The notes beneath the pieces are model-generated. The model saw only the letters and a program-made list of their open reading frames with translations. It had not been told where the DNA came from and ran no database searches. From Ancistrus triradiatus (taxonomy: Eukaryota > Chordata > Actinopteri > Siluriformes > Loricariidae): a stretch of DNA of 64,000 nucleotides. The first letter of the stretch is position 1. The number at the start of each line of letters is the position of its first letter. A program made the translations under genes and the position numbers. Shown piece by piece: positions 37,823 through 48,726 of the stretch. The stretch is taken from NCBI GenBank assembly GCA_025084515.1, contig JAJAGP010000018.1, forward strand, positions 1-64,000, read 5' to 3'.

Positions 37823-40800
37823 TGTCTCGAGGCCATGCTCTTGTCAGAAGCCTGTCTACGTTTATCTCACTCCCGATCAGAGAACACGTGTAAACACTTT
37901 TCGGCATTAATTACATAATGATAGCCCTCGTCTTAGCCATGTGTGTCTCGGCGCTTCCTGTGGGTTTGAAGCTGTGACTAAGAGCTACAGTGGTGCTTGA
38001 AAGTTTGTGAACCCTTTAGAATTTGTTTTTTTTTTTTTTTTTTATTTCTGCATAACTATGATCTAAAACATCATCAGATTTTCACACAATTCTTAAAAGT
38101 AGATAAAGAGAACCCAGTTAAACAAAAGAGACAAAAATATTATACTTGGTCATTTATTTATTGAAGAAAATGTCCCAATATTACATATTAGTGAGTGGCA
38201 AAAGTATGTGAACCTTTGCTTTCAGTATCTGGAGTGACCCCCCTGTGCAGCAATAACTGCAACTAAACGTTTCCTGTAACTGTTGATCAGTCCTGCACAC
38301 CGGCTTGGAGGAATTTTAGCCCATTCCTCCGTACAGAACAGCTTCAGCTCTGGGATGTTGGTGGGTTTCCTCACATTAGCTGCTCGCTTCAGGTCCTTCC
38401 ACAACATTTCCATTGGATTAAGGTCAGAACTTTGACTTGGCCATTCCAAAACATGAACTTTATTCTTCTTTAACCATTCTTTGGTAGAACGGCTTGTGTG
38501 CTTAGGGTCGCTGTCTTGCTGCATGATCCACCTTCTCTTGAGATTCAGGTCATGTACAGATGTCCTGACATTTTCCTTTAGAATTCTCTGATATCATTCA
38601 GAATTCATTGTTATAATCAATGATAGCAAGCCGTTCCTGGGGCCCAGAGTGCAGCAAAACAGTGTCCAAACCATGGATACTACCAACCACCCATGTTTCA
38701 CAGATGGGATAAGGGTTCTTATGCATGGGAATGCAGGTTTTTGTCCTTTCCTCCAAACATAACACTTTTTTCTTTTAAAAACCCAAAAAGGTTTATATTT
38801 TGATCTCATTCGTATACAAAAAAAAAACCAGTTTTTTTATTTTTCTTCCAATGATATTGGGGGCAATAGCCTTCTGGCTCGTCCACGTGATCTTTAGCAA
38901 ACTGCAGATGAGCAGCAATGTTCTTTTTGGAGAGCAGTGGCTTTCTCCTTGCAACCTTGCCATGCACACCATTGTTGTTCAGTGTTCTTCTGATGGTGAA
39001 CTCATGAACATTAACATTAGCCAATGTGAGAGAGGCCTTCAGTTGCTTAGAAGTTACCCTGGGGTCCTTTGTGACCTCGCCAACTATTACACTCCTTGCT
39101 CTTGGAGTGACCTTTGTTGGTCGACCACTCCTAGGGAGGGTAACAACGGTCTTGAATTTGCTCCATTTGTACACCACCTGTCTGACTGTGGATTGGTGGA
39201 GTCCAAACTCTTTAGAGATGGTTTTGTAATGTCCTCAGAAATCTCCTTTGTTCGTGCCATGATACACTTCCACAAATGTGTGTTGTGAAGAGCAGACTTT
39301 GATAGATCCCTGTTCTTTAAATAAAACAGGGTGCCCACTCACACCTGATTGTCATCCCATTGATTGAAAACACCTGACTCTAATTTCACCTTCAAATGAA
39401 CTGCTAATCCTAGAGGTTCACATACTTTTGCCATTCACTAATATTTGATATTGGATCATTTTCCTCAATCAATAAATGACCAAGTTTAATATTTTTGTCT
39501 CATTTGTTTAACTGGGTTCTCTTTATCTACTTTTAGGACTTGTGTGAAAATCTGATGATGTTTTAGGTCATATTTATGCAGAAATTGAGAACATTCTAAA
39601 GGGTTCACAAACTTTCAAGCACCACAGCCTTGTACAAGTCGCAAAACAGTGCAGCTCTCCGTAAAACTGTGAAACACAACCCTACTCGAATGCGGTCGCT
39701 GCATGAGTCTGCCTATACAAACAGAACCCGGCGAGTGCAGAGCCGGGATGCGACGAGCCGTTCAATGCCTCTTGTGCAACCTGACCTGAGACACAAAGCC
39801 ACAGGAGCCAACGTTTGCATATAACTTCCCCCTCGGAGCGAGATATCTAGAGGTTTGTTGATTCTGGAGCACGGAGGTTTCTTAAATTGTTTGCTTAGCT
39901 GTCGGGGTGCTGGACATTTAGGGACCCAACAGTGGAATCACAAGTTAAAAATGACCATACATAACATATTGTCGATGACTGGAGCCAAAAAATTACTCTG
40001 ATTCGTCACAAAAATCCTCTTTTCCGTTGAACATCAATCCAATCCATGTGAGCCTTAGCACATCATCATGTCCTGCTTCCAAAAAAGAGCTCTCTTGGCT
40101 GCTACCCTTCCAAAAACACTTCTTCGGACTGTAGAAGGCTCAATTTGGCATCCTGATGAAGCTGCTCGGGTGTAAGGGGAGGTCACACTAAATTTGCCAC
40201 TGCAGCCTATAGGAGGTGCCCCAACAACTCCGTCGAATGCATTTACATGCAACTAATAGTCCGACCACAGTCAGATTTCTGCAAGTCATGCACACAGCAC
40301 ACTCCGATCCAGAAATCGGTTTAAGGAATCCGATAAGGAGAGCTGGATTTTACTCCAGTAATCAGATTACTCATAGCATGTATACCAGTTATCCGATTTC
40401 CTAACCCGACACGCTCGCCAGGCCAGCCTACTCTAAAGGTTTCCCCATCAACAGTGACAGGTTTTTTCGCACCGGATCTGGCAACTTTACTAAACTTTTC
40501 AGGCGTTTCCAGATTTTTTTTTTTTTCCATTTTTAATTCAGCCCAGGTTATTTTTCAGTCCCTGTTATTTTAAGAAACGAGGGCATTGGTATTTTAATCG
40601 CAGCCTGGTGTTGCTTCATCTTTGCTGATGAAATCCACACACACGGGGTCCAAAACAGAACGTCATGAGGCATAATAAACAAGAAGAGTTTGATGAATGG
40701 CTTTAACCAACACACTGCTTAATCATTCAAGCTCCAGGCTGGAAAAGAACAGATTCCTGCAGCCTAACGCCTTCTACAAAAGTCCAAAGCTTACAATTAC

Positions 40801-42331
40801 ATTTCCGAAGACGAACTGCCTCCAAGTGGACGAGATTCACTGCTGTTGCTACCTGTTTTACCTGCAAAAAGCACAACAAGAGCACACTGTGCTATAAATG
40901 TGAGAAAAGAACAATCCTGAGGATGACACAGGGAAAAAATCTGTATGTGCTAGTTGCCAGGTCTGTTTATTCAAAGTGACTTTTGGCTTCCTTTTCTCTA
41001 ACATCACATACAAATATTGGTAGCTGCAGGTTGCAGGTTTTTGGGGCTTGTTTCTAGAGCAAAGTTGCTTATTTGGGCTTTGCTTCTCTATCTCTCCAAT
41101 ATTTATGCAAGTTGGTCTTGTTCAACCTCTAACGTAGGAGTGGGCGATATGGTAAAAACACTATAATCGCGATAATTCAAGACATTTCCACGATATACGT
41201 GATCGCAGACAAAATGCACCAGTAGCGACAGATTCTTAAGCTACTGTCCAAATATGATCCCATACTTAATAAAGTGATTTATATTCAAAATGTGCTGCAC
41301 TTTGTCCAGTTAAACAGGACTAATTACACTCTTTATAACGAAACATGCAGTTGGTCCGCATTCTTTAAGCGCTGATGAAATCCTCGATAAAACTGATCAC
41401 AATACGATAAAATATCATCACACTGCCAACCCCTATTCTAAGGTACAAAGAAAATATGCATTATTATTAACCGATCAAGTGGACACTTTTTTTTTTTTTT
41501 TTGTTTAAACCTATTCATTTCTTTTGGGCTTGTTTTCATAGAACCGGCTGCTCGTTCCTCTCGCGGGATCTGGCAACCCTGGAATGAAACGCAACACTCT
41601 TCGGGGAGACCCAAACACAGTACGTGCTGGAAGAAATGAAGACTTTGAATACACTAATAATAATTTTCAAAAATAAGTTTGGTTAAGGCTGGTTGCGAAG
41701 TGGAAATTCGATTATTAGAGGTCTCCCCTGATCCGATTACCCAAGTGCATGTAAACTCACCGATTAGATTACTGACAAAACCTGATTTTCTGCAGTTATC
41801 GAATTATTAGACGCATGCAAACATAGCGCAAATCAATACCAAACCCTCCCAATGTTGAAGCATGGTGGAGGGAGCACCATGGAGCTTCAAATCTTAACCC
41901 AACGAACCAAACTGTGAACCAACAACCAATACACTCGTCTATTATTATCACAATACAACCCAAGAGTTTCCGATCTGCGTTTAAAGTTAAGAACAATCTG
42001 GTAAACCTGCAGAATGACTATTTAAACGGCGGTTGAGTTTTTGGTTTGAGTGGGTGGGTTCTTTCGCTTTTGCGCCTCGTCCTCGGTGACACGGCCGAAT
42101 TCCCCTTTCAGCAACACCAGCAAAACAGTGAGACAGCAAAACTGAGCAGCGTTGTCAACAGCAAGCAACTTTTTCACCACGCCTCCCTCTCGCACGTGGC
42201 TCTGTCGCCGACACATTCTCAGTAAGCTAGAAAGCAAGCAGCCCGAGCAGGTAATGAATAAAAGAATAAAGGGAACACGCCTCGAGTTACATTTCTGTTG
42301 ACGACCGTGCAAAGCCAAAGAGTGCGAGTTT

Positions 42332-42374
<43 letters not shown>

Positions 42375-45300
42375 GCTAGGCTCTCAAAACAGATCCCAGG
42401 GCCTGCAGAGCCAGCGCTGAACACAATAGCCGACTGAAGACACGCAGCTAGATACAACACCACAAGCTGCATTCAAGGGCAGAAGGAATTCGAAAACAAG
42501 TCTCCCTCCCCCTTACTCAAGCTTGTTTTAATAGCCTTTTCCTGTGGCCAAAAAAAAAAGAAGAACTCGCAAAATAATATCTCCTGCACAGTTCTGACTC
42601 GGATTTCAAGAAGTGGGTTCCAGCCTTGAGCCAAGACGTAGCTGCAGATAACTGGCGGTGATTTCTAACGCACCCCACCTTTATGTACCATCATGAAAGT
42701 CTCGGCATCTCGCGCTTACTCTGAAAGCCTCATCAATGTCTAAGCAAACATGTTCTGGGCCTCCCGATTTAAAAAAACAAAGCAAAAAAAATCCCATTCA
42801 TCATGTCATTAGACTCACAGGAGGCTCGGTCATAGAGGAGAAACCAGAGAGGATTTGTTGAAGCCCACTAATAACAGCTTTGGCTCCCAAAGCCCGGCTT
42901 AATATGTATCCAGAAAAACTGGCCATGCCATGCGTTAATGCCGTGAATAACACGCCCGATTTAAGTCCGGACACTGGCGTTCCCTAACTGTATAATTTAA
43001 CCTAATCTCAATGGAACCACATCTGCAGCGCAAGGTTGATCGCCACAGACGAAACGTTCAGAGAAAAGAACAGCTTACTCGTTCACTCAAACCTACTGTG
43101 CCTGTGACGAAAGTCTAAGCACAGCCAACAAACTAAAACGAATAGGCCAAATGCATTTTAGGAAATGACTGCGTGCTCTGCAGGCAAAGACAGTTCCGGA
43201 TACGAACGACTACTTTCACGAGGAGCTACTTTTTGTAGTCGGAAGAATTTGGCAAGACATGTGACTGACGTGTTACTGCAAATCCAGGGGTGGACGATAT
43301 AGCACAAATCCCTACGAAAAGTCACCTTAGATCACGTTAACTGTATTTATCGCAACTGTAGTCACTTTGTCTGTAGGCAATCATTCCGTCTGCATTGCGT
43401 ATCATAGTTTAGCTACTTTGCACAGTCTTTTCTTTTGAACGTAATATTAATATTAATTAAAACACAATACAAAAACATTTAGCGCTGTACCGCACAATAT
43501 AGCACTTATTATTTGCATCTTTTATGAAACCTGAAACCGAGTAGAACAATAAGTTGGTAGCCTAGCGGTTAAAGTACTGGACTATGGACCAGAAGGTCCA
43601 GGGTTCAAATCCCACCTCTGTCAAGCTGCCACTGTTGGGTCCTTGAGCAAGGCCCTTAACCCACAATTGCTTGGATTGTAAGACTGTACCAATTGTAGGT
43701 CACTCTGGATAAGGGCGTCTGCTAAATGCTGTACATAAGTTTTTTTTACGTCTTTCGAGACTGCGTTTCTGTTCACTGCCAGCAGGTGTCACAAGAGTTC
43801 ACTCGTCCTAGTTTTGTCATTCAGGCGTGAATTAGATGTATACAAGACAGATTTTAATTTCCCATTATAATTTTTACGACCTTGTCTGTTAAAGTGAACG
43901 GACGTCGATCGGACGGACGTTAACGAGTTCGAATGTTATGTACTCATATATTATTATTGTGGTTAGATTTCATAATGCGCTACTAGAAAGGCACTTATAA
44001 AACGGTACAAATATAAAACAATGTCCATATATCAGCAAATATAATAGTCTTTAATTTTGTGCTGGCATTCGCTACGCCAACAAGGGACCACAACTTGCGT
44101 TACGGAGCTCACATTAAGGGACTTAACTAACGTATTTACAGCAGCACTGCTCAGCATACTGCATTAAAGTCCGACTCATTTCTATAGGGTTTATAACAAG
44201 AAAGCATGAAGCAAAGCAGACTTACAAGCATCTAGGCGTCTAGGGCGACAGCGGCAAGGCATAAACTGCCAAAGTGTGATGAGGAAGAAACCTTGGGAGA
44301 ACCACACCTCAAAGAGGGAACCAACCTCCTTGGGCAGCGTTTACAAACACAAAGATGACGGGGCAGTGCCCGGAACAGTTACTGATTAATCTCAAGTAAC
44401 CAATTCTGTTCCGGTCATTTAACTTGTGTTTTGAGTGCTATTTAGCCAAATAAATGGTCTATATATATATTTATATATTAGTGCAATACTAATGAGAGAG
44501 TAGGGCTATTAATGAGGGTGTAGGCATCTATTTTGGACATGCCATGGCTTTACCTCTTCAGAGCACGCCATTTGCGGTATGAATTCATTAAGACGTTTAA
44601 TACAGCATCGACCCGCTGGATAAGCGGAATTTGACAAAGCTAAGAAAGGCAAAGGAGGTTAAAAAAACATGAAGCTGGCATTAAAATTAAAGCTGAACAT
44701 TTCTGTATGGTGCAGTTTATAATTATTCAACAGAACGACAATCGGAATCGGCCGATCATGTTTTAAAAAATCGGAAATCGGCCAAGAAATTGCAATCGGT
44801 GCATGTCTAGTTCCCGCCTCCAGCTACAACCAGATATCTGCTGACATTTTTCGCCACACAGTGCATACAGTCATTCTCTCATGTCCATGTTATTTACACA
44901 GTATTTAGCAGACGAATTATCACAAGAGATACGATCATACAGTCCAAGCGATTGAGTGTTAAGCTCATGGGACCAACAGCTTGGCAGTTCTGGGATTTGA
45001 ACCCTAAGCCTTCTGCTCAGTGTTCAAGTACATTAAGTACGCCAAGTACCACAGTCCGTCCAACGTAACGGCCTATGATGTGACAAACTTGGCACATTTC
45101 ACACCGACCAACTCACCAAACTTTAAATATGTTGGCCAAAATGTGTTTTCTTAGCGCAAAGTCGAAGCCAAAAGTGTATAACCGCGATCCTCGTGAGATC
45201 CTGACACTCGGAACTGGACGGCACAGGAAGCCACTGATGTCTGAGGCCTGTCCGTTGTGGGCGTAGCGAGCCACTGCCATTTTGGCTCATGGGTGGCGTA

Positions 45301-46541
45301 CGTAATTACACCACTCGTCATTGTGTGACTTTTGTTCGAGACATCTTTCGAAATCCTAGCAAAAGACCTGACAGTGGTTAGGAGCTTTTGTAGGAAGGAG
45401 AAGAGATTACAGGTGATGTCAAACGCTTGAGTCACACGGCCAAAGCTGGGACTTGTTGCTTCGCAGGGTCACGCTAATCGAAAAAAAGCATTTGAGCCAC
45501 TCCAGTGTGAACGGGGCTCGTCTTCGGGGTTCTCAGTTCCGACCAGGTCATCCACTGGGACTGCAAAACGACTACAGACACCCCCATCCAGAGGAACCAC
45601 TTGGGATCTGAACCCTCCACATCCTAGTACCGAAACCACTGTGCCACCAGTCTTCCCTGTGCCTTGCGATTTCTGGGACGGACCCACCACGACCCTTGAC
45701 AGGATAGGCAGGTGCAAAAATGGGCGAATAGTGGTAACAGCCTAAAGTGCAAAGCTGCTAGCTGAAGTACCGGTGTCAAAGTGTTGCGATACGATCCTTA
45801 CACAACACCTACACATCATACCCAGGGAAACCTATCGGTACCGGTCATAAATATTGCGATACATGATTACTGAGATGCCTACAAGGCGCGAAGCTGAAGC
45901 AAAGATGCTTTGAATGAATGCAAATTTCATGCAGCTCCTGTTTTTCGCTGCTGTTGTTTACCGGCAGCAATGCAAACCGCTGCAGCAGGAGGAGGAGGAG
46001 GAGGAGGAGGAGGAGGTGCAGAGAAGAAGCAAACACCGGCCAAAACCTTTAAACAGCCCGTTAAAGGAACCGGACCAAAGATGATCCGCTGTCGATCTCA
46101 CCCTGATCGTGTATTAAGTATGAAACCGAAGTGCCAGCGGATGGATTGAGAGCAACCGTGTATTTTCTAACGGAGGGGGGGCAGAAAAAACAAGCCGCTC
46201 GAGCACGTCCACACACCTCTTCACCGCCGAAGCAACTTTAGCAGGAGGTTTAAAAACGGTTTCCAAAAACAAGTGACTTTCTAATCCCACCATTTGTGAC
46301 CCAGGATTAGTTCTACAACACCGTGGCCTGTTCGGAAGCGATTGCTGAATCAATAAGCGATGCGTTCACACCGTGACATGAGTTTAAATGATGCCCGTTT
46401 TCTGCCGAGATGATAGGAAAACACTCACCTGGTCCTGGAGGGCAGAAAGGCTAGTTTAATTAATCCGTGAGTGCAAATCTGGATGCCCTCTTTGGCTATA
46501 CTGGCTACTTTCAGGTTGTGCTCTAAAATGTGCAATTCCAT
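24429..46541 (-). CDS. castor2: Cytosolic arginine sensor-like protein, CASTOR2
   Basis: Cytosolic ACT-domain protein that binds GATOR2 and so restrains mTORC1. CASTOR1 releases GATOR2 when arginine binds, while human CASTOR2 responds poorly. Nine coding exons on the minus strand join in frame: 46541-46429, 37689-37619, 35452-35259, 27745-27613, 27520-27397, 26296-26186, 24971-24889, 24796-24702, 24494-24429. They encode exactly 329 aa, the usual family length. Clear family motifs are MELHILEH at the start, CKFFSLTETPEDYTIIVD (39-56), SVADATWLALNVVSGGGS (70-87), VFMLSTYQTDFILV, SFSLIEGYISLVMD and YYISTFKFDHALVPEE. The match favours CASTOR2 over CASTOR1 throughout. For exon 6 only the acceptor at 26297-26298 keeps the frame. 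Introns 1-3 are 8.7, 2.2 and 7.5 kb and full of Tc1 elements and SINEs. Confidence 0.96.
25128..25250. mobile_element. DNA-transposon end fragment in castor2 intron
   Basis: Begins ACTATATGGACAAAAGTATT and resembles the outer end of a widespread fish DNA transposon whose other pieces lie near 7400 and 9606. It is followed by an A-rich run. No coding is present. Confidence 0.5.
25344..25540 (-). repeat. V-SINE, full-length
   Basis: Minus copy from CATTTACATC to ACCACAGTCCCA, with box B (GGGATTTGAACC-like) and body present. It is tandem with another copy at 25563. Confidence 0.85.
25563..25721 (-). repeat. V-SINE, second tandem copy
   Basis: Minus copy with GAGGTGGGATTTGAACCTCG and the terminal ACCACAGTCCCA. 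It ends ten bases before a tRNA-Pro-like sequence. Confidence 0.82.
25731..25802 (-). tRNA. tRNA-Pro (UGG)-like gene, probably a decayed copy
   Basis: On the minus strand a 72-base cloverleaf can be laid out. The acceptor GGCTTGT pairs with ACGAGCC. Box A reads TGGTTTAGGGG and box B GGTTCAAATCC. The anticodon loop CTTGGGT has anticodon TGG, in a stem with one mismatch. The sequence matches eukaryotic tRNA-Pro closely. The T stem has two mismatches (CCAGG against CCCAG) exactly where the normal tRNA has CpG pairs, as expected from CpG decay, so it may be a pseudogene. It lies in castor2 intron 6. Confidence 0.55.
26609..26974 (+). mobile_element. Tc1-like deletion derivative, family 3
   Basis: Inverted ends TGCAAAAGTCTTAGGCCACC and its mirror enclose 366 bp in castor2 intron 5. 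A piece of transposase frame remains (26794-26910, with WYEDRWERVRWRDKSKF, the region around the second catalytic segment). It is too short to be active. Confidence 0.75.
28634..30099 (-). mobile_element. Tc1/mariner element, family 2, left end missing
   Basis: The right terminal repeat is intact (ending CAAGCACCACTG at 30099). The left repeat is absent and similarity starts abruptly at GGAATTTTA. Transposase coding on the minus strand is broken into several frames. A C-rich tract with a flanking duplication is embedded at 29796-29897. It lies in castor2 intron 3, on the gene's sense strand. Confidence 0.85.
29796..29897. repeat. Poly-C tract inside Tc1 copy
   Basis: About 100 bases of nearly pure C with scattered A and T. 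The Tc1 segment on its left (CACTCACTAATATGTAATTA and onwards to CCTCAATAA) is repeated on its right, so the tract sits between two copies of the same 50-base piece. Confidence 0.85.
30100..31568. other. castor2 intron 3, no gene seen
   Basis: Low-grade repeat-like DNA with an AT-rich tract (TTAATATTATTAACAC region near 30480-30520) and an AAAAC run near 31090. No splice-linked open frame or RNA gene could be supported. Confidence 0.5.
31569..31650 (-). repeat. V-SINE fragment
   Basis: Tail and body piece with TTTAGCAGATGCCCTTATTC and CAAGCAACTGTGGGTTAAG; the tRNA head is missing. Confidence 0.65.
32100..32270 (-). repeat. Diverged V-SINE
   Basis: Body with CTTATCCAGGGCGACTTGC and a head reading GATGGGATCTGAACCCTAG. 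More diverged than other copies. Confidence 0.7.
33278..33448 (-). repeat. V-SINE, near-complete
   Basis: From GCATTTACATTTACAGCATT to ACTAGGCTACCATA. About 25 bases of the body are lost. It lies in castor2 intron 3. No gene is seen in 33449-34694. Confidence 0.82.
34695..35220. mobile_element. Non-autonomous DNA element, copy 1
   Basis: Shares long blocks with 49160-49945, for example GGTGCAAATAAGTCTCC and ATGGATTTGTCGGAACG. It ends with GGCACCACTGTA, the inverse of the other copy's start (TACAGTGGTACCTCGG). It has no coding and ends 38 bases from castor2 exon 3. Confidence 0.65.
35515..35590 (-). repeat. tRNA-like SINE head fragment
   Basis: Contains GGGATTGAACCCAGGACC (inverted box B) and ACCCACCGAGCC. 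A second copy of this head lies at 55425-55500. Confidence 0.5.
36235..36372 (+). repeat. Degenerate V-SINE
   Basis: Plus-oriented copy with ACTGTTGGGCTCTTAAGCAG and GGTCTGGGTAAGAGCG; head and tail are decayed. It lies in castor2 intron 2. Confidence 0.6.
36505..37225 (-). mobile_element. Tc1/mariner element, family 2, large deletion
   Basis: The left end CAGTGGTGCTTGAAAGTTTG is preceded by TA. Most of the transposase is deleted. The right terminal repeat decays before its last bases. It lies in castor2 intron 2, on the gene's sense strand. Confidence 0.8.
37780..37820. repeat. (AC)n microsatellite
   Basis: About twenty AC units, 90 bases upstream (in castor2 orientation) of castor2 exon 2. 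Confidence 0.95.
37988..39626 (-). mobile_element. Tc1/mariner element, family 2, near full length
   Basis: About 1.64 kb with both long terminal repeats, in castor2 intron 1. It is the most complete copy of the family. The last bases of the right end are mutated (CACCACAG for CACCACTG). Transposase is on the minus strand, sense with castor2, and broken. Confidence 0.9.
38222..39338 (-). pseudogene. Tc1 transposase pseudogene, family 2
   Basis: Open pieces read from right to left: a helix-turn-helix half (39338-39087, with MARTKEIS), a middle (39177-38806, with the RRKPLLSKKN and LQFAKDHVDEPEGY motifs), and a C-terminal piece (38524-38222) with DSDPKHTSRSTKEWLKK and LEWPSQSSDLNPMEMLW. The DDE Asp and final acidic region are visible, but frameshifts separate the parts, most densely at 38620-38880. 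Confidence 0.85.
40055..40160 (-). repeat. Family 3 Tc1 fragment
   Basis: Inverse of the piece shared by 5339-5810 and 26609-26974 (GGCTGCTACCCTTCCAAAAA and GGACTGTAGAAGG). No ends are present. Confidence 0.6.
40236..41826. mobile_element. Palindromic-ended repeat, long copy
   Basis: Starts AATGCATTTACATGCAACTA and closes with an inverse run (GACGCATGCAAACA). Subterminal blocks GTAATCAGATTACTCATAGC and TACTGACAAAACCTGATT match the shorter copy at 51198-51767. The middle differs, and a second MITE seems to be nested at 41133-41437. It lies in castor2 intron 1. Confidence 0.5.
41133..41437. mobile_element. MITE of the 'gtgggcgatat' type
   Basis: Starts GTAGGAGTGGGCGATATGG and ends near CACTGCCAACCCCTA, with alternating CGATAT-like words inside, the look of a common fish MITE. 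A decayed relative begins at 43285 (GGGGTGGACGATATAG). Confidence 0.5.
42333..42371. repeat. (GT)n microsatellite
   Basis: About nineteen GT units in castor2 intron 1. The flanks 41827-42332 and 42372-43284 show no gene. Confidence 0.95.
43554..43736 (+). repeat. V-SINE, full-length
   Basis: Well-kept plus copy: box A TAGCCTAGCGGTTAAAGTAC, box B GGTTCAAATCC, body and GGCGTCTGCTAAATGC tail. It lies in castor2 intron 1. Confidence 0.88.
44735..44812. repeat. MITE fragment with 'atcggcc' words
   Basis: Contains CAATCGGAATCGGCCGATC and AATCGGTGCATGTCTAG, resembling the end of a hAT-type non-autonomous element. The surrounding 43740-44890 shows no gene. Confidence 0.4.
44891..45057 (-). repeat. 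Decayed V-SINE
   Basis: Minus copy with TATTTAGCAGACGAATTATC and GGGATTTGAACCCTAAGCC and an altered head. Confidence 0.65.
45505..45652 (-). repeat. tRNA-like SINE fragment
   Basis: The inverse of a tRNA head (GGGATCTGAACCCTCCAC, ACCACTGTGCCACCAG) follows a GC-rich body. It belongs to a different family from the V-SINE. Confidence 0.4.
45987..46017. repeat. (AGG)n trinucleotide repeat
   Basis: Ten AGG units in castor2 intron 1, about 400 bases downstream of exon 1. It gives poly-Gly or poly-Leu in spurious ORFs. Confidence 0.9.
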
Positions 46542-46679
46542 CGTTTGCGCCTTCTCATTTGTGGCACGAGCTAAAACATGTCAACGCCGGTTATTTGTTT
46601 TTGTGCATAAAAAAGGAGAACCAATAAATAAATAAATAAATAACTAGACCTATAAGCCAAAGCGACCGTGCTTCATAAA

Positions 46680-46935
46680 AACCTTTCAAACGGAGCGGAA
46701 AGGAGGGTGGGAAAAAAAGGAAAAGTTGACCGCCGAGGTGAGGGGGGAAAAAAGAGAAAAAGAGAGACAAGCGAGGGTGAAATAAAAAGCAAAGCACAAC
46801 GAGGTAAACGGGAAGGGAGAAAAGAGAGGACTGTCGGCCCCCGTGTTTCCACTCCGACAGGGATTGGATCGGTCCAGCAGCTGGCTACGCCGAAACAAAC
46901 AACCTGCCACTCAAACCAAAGGGGCGGGGCAACGA
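46680..46935 (-). promoter_or_regulatory. castor2 promoter region
   Basis: Upstream of the castor2 start codon (46541) the minus strand carries a GC box (inverse of GGGGCGGGGC, 46920-46929) and a CCAAT box (inverse ATTGG, near 46862). A purine-rich tract (46690-46790) then reads as a polypyrimidine run in transcript sense. No TATA box is seen. Transcription probably starts between 46.6 and 46.85 kb. Confidence 0.45.
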
Positions 46936-48399
46936 CCAACGACGGGCACGCTGGGAATCGGAGTCCGGCAGCGTTAGCGTAAGCACGACGCAGCAGATTA
47001 TGCTTAAAGTGAAATTCTTCTTCTTTTGAACTCTTTGCTGGGACATTTGAACGGTTGGCAAGAAAGAGTCAGCATCATTTTAATAGGCGAGCGTGACCTG
47101 TCTTGTCCAAATTTACATGAATGAAAACCAAACCACTACAATGTAGAACCACCAACTAAACTACAAGTTAACGTTCTGTGAAACTGGACTGTGACCACTA
47201 TTTATTTTAAAGGACAATATTCATTCACACACAATATGAAAACATTTATTTCACTACTCTATTATACAATGCAGTCATTCTTATCTTTTTATAGCTGTTT
47301 TATATAACTTGAAACACCCAAAAATGAAAAAGGAACCTATATTAAAAGACGATTCTTTCTGTCAGCAGCTGTCGCGAGGGTTCACTCGCACTAGCTTCCT
47401 GTCATTCAGACGCGAATAACATGCATTTAAGACAGATTTTTGTTATCTATATTAATACTTAAAACTTCGCTACAGCTAATGGACGTTGATCGGAATATTA
47501 CCAATATCCTGCTAAGAACCAGCTTTAAATAAATAAATAAATAAATAAATACATAAGTAAAAAGCAAGCCCACATGACTTCCATGGCAGTTTATGCTGGT
47601 TAGGTGCAGATGTAACCGGTGACTGGCATACTCTTCCTTGGAGAGCATGCCACTTCCAAACACGACATACGCTAGTCTTAGCATGGTTGGAGCTCTTCCT
47701 CACAGCACCATCATGAATTTACTTTAATACGAGGCACTGACAGATTAAATCAGCGTAATAATCAATATAAACATGTTGGCCAATAAGGAATACGTTGCTT
47801 TGCAGAGTGAAGTTAAACATGATGCCTACCGTGCCAAAATACCCAGTCCAGCGTAAGTTGTATGCTGGTTAACCGGTTTCACCAACATGGTCACGTGAGG
47901 TCATCACTAACCGGCATAAACTGGAACCAAGCAAAACACATGCTGGTCTTTGTTATTTATTTTGCCAGAGTAATATGAGTAGCAGATTAAGCCTGACCCT
48001 GTACGGACTTACCAAGCAGCGATGGCAGTGAAAATTTGTACGGTCTGCTGTCTAATCATTGCTGATGTTCTTCTTTCTGTTCTATGTTCTTTCAGTTCTC
48101 CATGTGTCTGTATCCTAATAATGCCAAAAACACTAAGACATGGATGTATAACAACTAGCACAGGTGCAGGGCCACCACTGATTCTTATTCAAAAGCTGAG
48201 AATTTTAAAACCCACTCACTCACTGTCCATACTTGCCTAATCCAACCGGCAACAAGCGCCACAAGCTGAGGACCACCACTGGACAAAGCACCAGCTCATC
48301 ACAGGGCATCGTAACCACACCATCCGACCTTTGCGAGTTCGAACTAGGTCCTCAGGAACTGCTGTTTCCAGGAGCTGCTCTTACACCCGAGCTACATAC

Positions 48400-48560
48400 A
48401 CTGTATACATTTATATTAGGTCACTTGGCAGGAGCTCTTATCCAGAGTGACTTGCAGCTGTTACAAGATTACAGCGTGCAATCCAAGCAATTGTGGCTGA
48501 GTGCCTTGCTCAAGGCCTGTAGGAGAGTGGCGCTCCAGCAGCAACCCCTGCCAAGCACTG
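48400..48560 (-). repeat. Diverged V-SINE
   Basis: Minus body with CTTATCCAGAGTGACTTGCA and TCCAAGCAATTGTGG; the tRNA head is lost. Confidence 0.6.
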
Positions 48561-48726
48561 AGTGATGGCTTGCATTTGCCCATGCCCCACCGTGAATTCC
48601 GGTGTAGACTCCAGCCCAGGTTAAATTAGAAATAAAAATAGACATAAAAACACTCCCAACTAATGGCTTGCGAACAAACTTCATGGTAGATTTTGGATTC
48701 GTTTAGATTTAAGAAAGGGCCTAGGT

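Noticed and set aside
46668..46982. 104-codon frame rich in Lys and Arg
   Set aside because: It translates the purine-rich castor2 promoter tract, which lacks stops because of base composition.
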